A DNA stretch of 5,066 nucleotides from Reyranella sp. Lineage in GTDB: Bacteria > Pseudomonadota > Alphaproteobacteria > Reyranellales > Reyranellaceae. Made by a program: the position numbers and the translations under genes. How positions within the stretch are numbered: the first letter of the stretch is position 1; every line of letters begins with the position of its first letter. The stretch covers positions 1 through 5,066 of the forward strand of contig JADHLS010000506.1 in the NCBI GenBank assembly GCA_016780605.1, given 5' to 3'. Below are positions 3,914 through 5,066 of this stretch, piece after piece. The notes under the pieces were generated by a model. That model was not told the DNA's origin. It did not search any database and saw only the letters and a program-made list of their open reading frames with translations.

Positions 3914-5066
3914 GTGGCGCGGGACGGTCAAGGGCTGGAGGTGAGCAACGCCGGCAAGGAGGCGATCGCCTCGCTGGATTTCCTGCGCGACGAATGGCTC
4001 GGCTTCGGCAATCGTTTGGCCGAGTTCATCGCCGCGGCCGACAAGGAAGCAAGCTGCGCCATGCTGCCGGTGATGGCGGCCAACCTCTCCCTCTCGATGT
4101 ACTCCAACGACAGCCGCGAAGCGGCGCGGCGCCATCTGGGGCGGGCCAAGGGGCTCGCCGCCGAAGCCAATGCGCGTGAGAAGGCCTGGCTCGCCACGAC
4201 CGAGGCCTGGATCGACGGCGACACCGACCGTTGCCTCGCGATCCACGAACAGATGGTAGACGAGTGGCCGCGCGATCTGCTGGCCGGCAAGATCGGCCAG
4301 CTTCATGCCTTCAACGCCGGCGACGCCGAGGCGCTGTTGCGCATCGGCGAGCGACTGTTCGCCGCCAACCAGGACAACCGCTACGTCAAGGCGATTTATG
4401 CCTTCGGCCTCGAGGAGTGCCATCGCCTCGACGAAGCCGAGAAGATGGCGCGCGCGGCGCTGGAGATCGACCGGCGCGATCCCTGGGCGCATCACACCAT
4501 CGCCCATTGCCTCGAGGCGCGCGGCAAGATGCTGGAAGGCATCGCCTTCCTCCAGTCGATGTCGGACACCTGGGAGAGCTGCAACTCCTTCATGTACACC
4601 CACAACTGGTGGCACCTCGCGCTGTTCCTGATCGATCTCGATCGCGCCGACGAGGCGCTCGGCCTGTTCGACAGGCGCGTGTGGGGCGTGTGGAAGGAGT
4701 TCTGCGAGGACCAGATCAACGCCGTCTCGCTGCTGGCGCGGCTCGAGCTGCGCGGCGTCGATGTCGGCGGCCGTTGGACCGACGTGGCGCCATACCTCAG
4801 GCCCCGGCTGCACGAGCATTTCGTGCCCTTCCTCGACCTGCACTATCTCTACGGGCTCGCCCGGGCCGGCGAGCAGAGCCCCGTCACCGAGATGCTGGCG
4901 AGCCTGGAAGATCGCGCCGAGAACACCAAACCCTTCGAGCGCGAGGCCTGGGCCGACTGCACAGTGCCGGCGGCCCATGGCCTTGCCGCCTACGCCAAGG
5001 GCGACCATGCCGAGGCCGCGCGCCTTCTGGGCCAGGCGATGCCGCATCTGCCCAAGATCGGCGGCA
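3914..5066 (+). CDS. TTC38-like tetratricopeptide repeat protein (3' end outside window)
   Basis: The frame stays open from the GTG at 3914 to the right edge (384 codons). It resembles the TTC38 family, proteins of roughly 430-470 residues built of helical TPR-like repeats and shared by animals and many proteobacteria. Helix pairs appear as A/G-rich repeats such as EAARRHLGRAKGLAAEANARE, RYVKAIYAFGLEECHRLDEAEKMARAALEID with DPWAHHTIAHCLEARG, and RADEALGLFDRRV. The family signature is THNWWHLALFLID (His230 to His234), followed by DQINAVSLLARLELRG, HEHFVPFLDLHYLYGLARAG (His300, Asp308, His310) and LPKIGG, which in relatives leads into a SHAQR-like end. Role unknown: TPRs usually mediate protein contacts, and the conserved His/Trp/Asp residues could suggest more. 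No signal peptide, so probably cytoplasmic. A second in-frame GTG at 3941 is a possible start. No partner gene is visible downstream. Confidence 0.88.
   Translation, partial: MARDGQGLEVSNAGKEAIASLDFLRDEWLGFGNRLAEFIAAADKEASCAMLPVMAANLSLSMYSNDSREAARRHLGRAKGLAAEANAREKAWLATTEAWIDGDTDRCLAIHEQMVDEWPRDLLAGKIGQLHAFNAGDAEALLRIGERLFAANQDNRYVKAIYAFGLEECHRLDEAEKMARAALEIDRRDPWAHHTIAHCLEARGKMLEGIAFLQSMSDTWESCNSFMYTHNWWHLALFLIDLDRADEALGLFDRRVWGVWKEFCEDQINAVSLLARLELRGVDVGGRWTDVAPYLRPRLHEHFVPFLDLHYLYGLARAGEQSPVTEMLASLEDRAENTKPFEREAWADCTVPAAHGLAAYAKGDHAEAARLLGQAMPHLPKIGG

Noticed and set aside
3110..5047. A 645-codon open frame on the - strand spanning the Bug gene and the TPR gene
   Set aside because: It lies antisense to the TTC38-like gene and out of frame with the Bug gene, which both show clear family motifs. 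Its product is low-complexity (Arg/Gly/Ala/His-rich) with no domain, as expected from a codon-bias shadow in GC-rich DNA.

Overview
This is a GC-rich, gene-dense chromosomal window. It most resembles an alphaproteobacterium, possibly a soil or rhizosphere type of the Rhizobiales/Rhodospirillales/Reyranella kind. That placement is an inference from base composition, from the ethylmalonyl-CoA mutase C-terminus, from the Bug-type solute receptor and from the TTC38-like and DUF4743-Nudix proteins. No single marker fixes the genus. There are no tRNA, rRNA, CRISPR or transposase sequences.

Layout, left to right. (1) The 3' end of a B12-dependent acyl-CoA mutase, probably ethylmalonyl-CoA mutase (+), enters from the left edge and stops at 514. 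(2) A large nested inverted repeat (514-609) fills the gap to the next, convergent gene. (3) A small hotdog-fold thioesterase-like gene (-, 610-975) is divergent, across only 29 bp, from (4) a DUF4743/Nudix hydrolase (+, 1005-1868). (5) Two tandem paralogous genes (+, 1948-2352 and 2434-2820) encode small exported proteins with five conserved cysteines and a His-rich N-terminus, of unknown function. (6) A perfect 11-bp hairpin (2823-2849) separates them from (7) a convergent Bug/TctC-type periplasmic solute-binding protein (-, 2875-3846). (8) A TTC38-like tetratricopeptide protein (+, from 3914) is divergent from it and runs off the right edge.

These genes do not form one obvious pathway. The mutase belongs to the ethylmalonyl-CoA route of acetyl-CoA assimilation. 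The thioesterase-like protein could act on acyl-CoA esters, but its link to the mutase is only positional. The Nudix enzyme belongs to a family linked to clearing damaged thiamin diphosphate. The Bug protein binds an unknown carboxylate or similar solute and has no transporter membrane genes beside it here. Most gene borders are convergent pairs with hairpins or tight divergent pairs, so the window looks like a series of short independent transcription units.

The least explained content is the duplicated cysteine/histidine-rich exported protein pair and the nested palindromic repeat at 514-609. I found no convincing multi-gene novel system.
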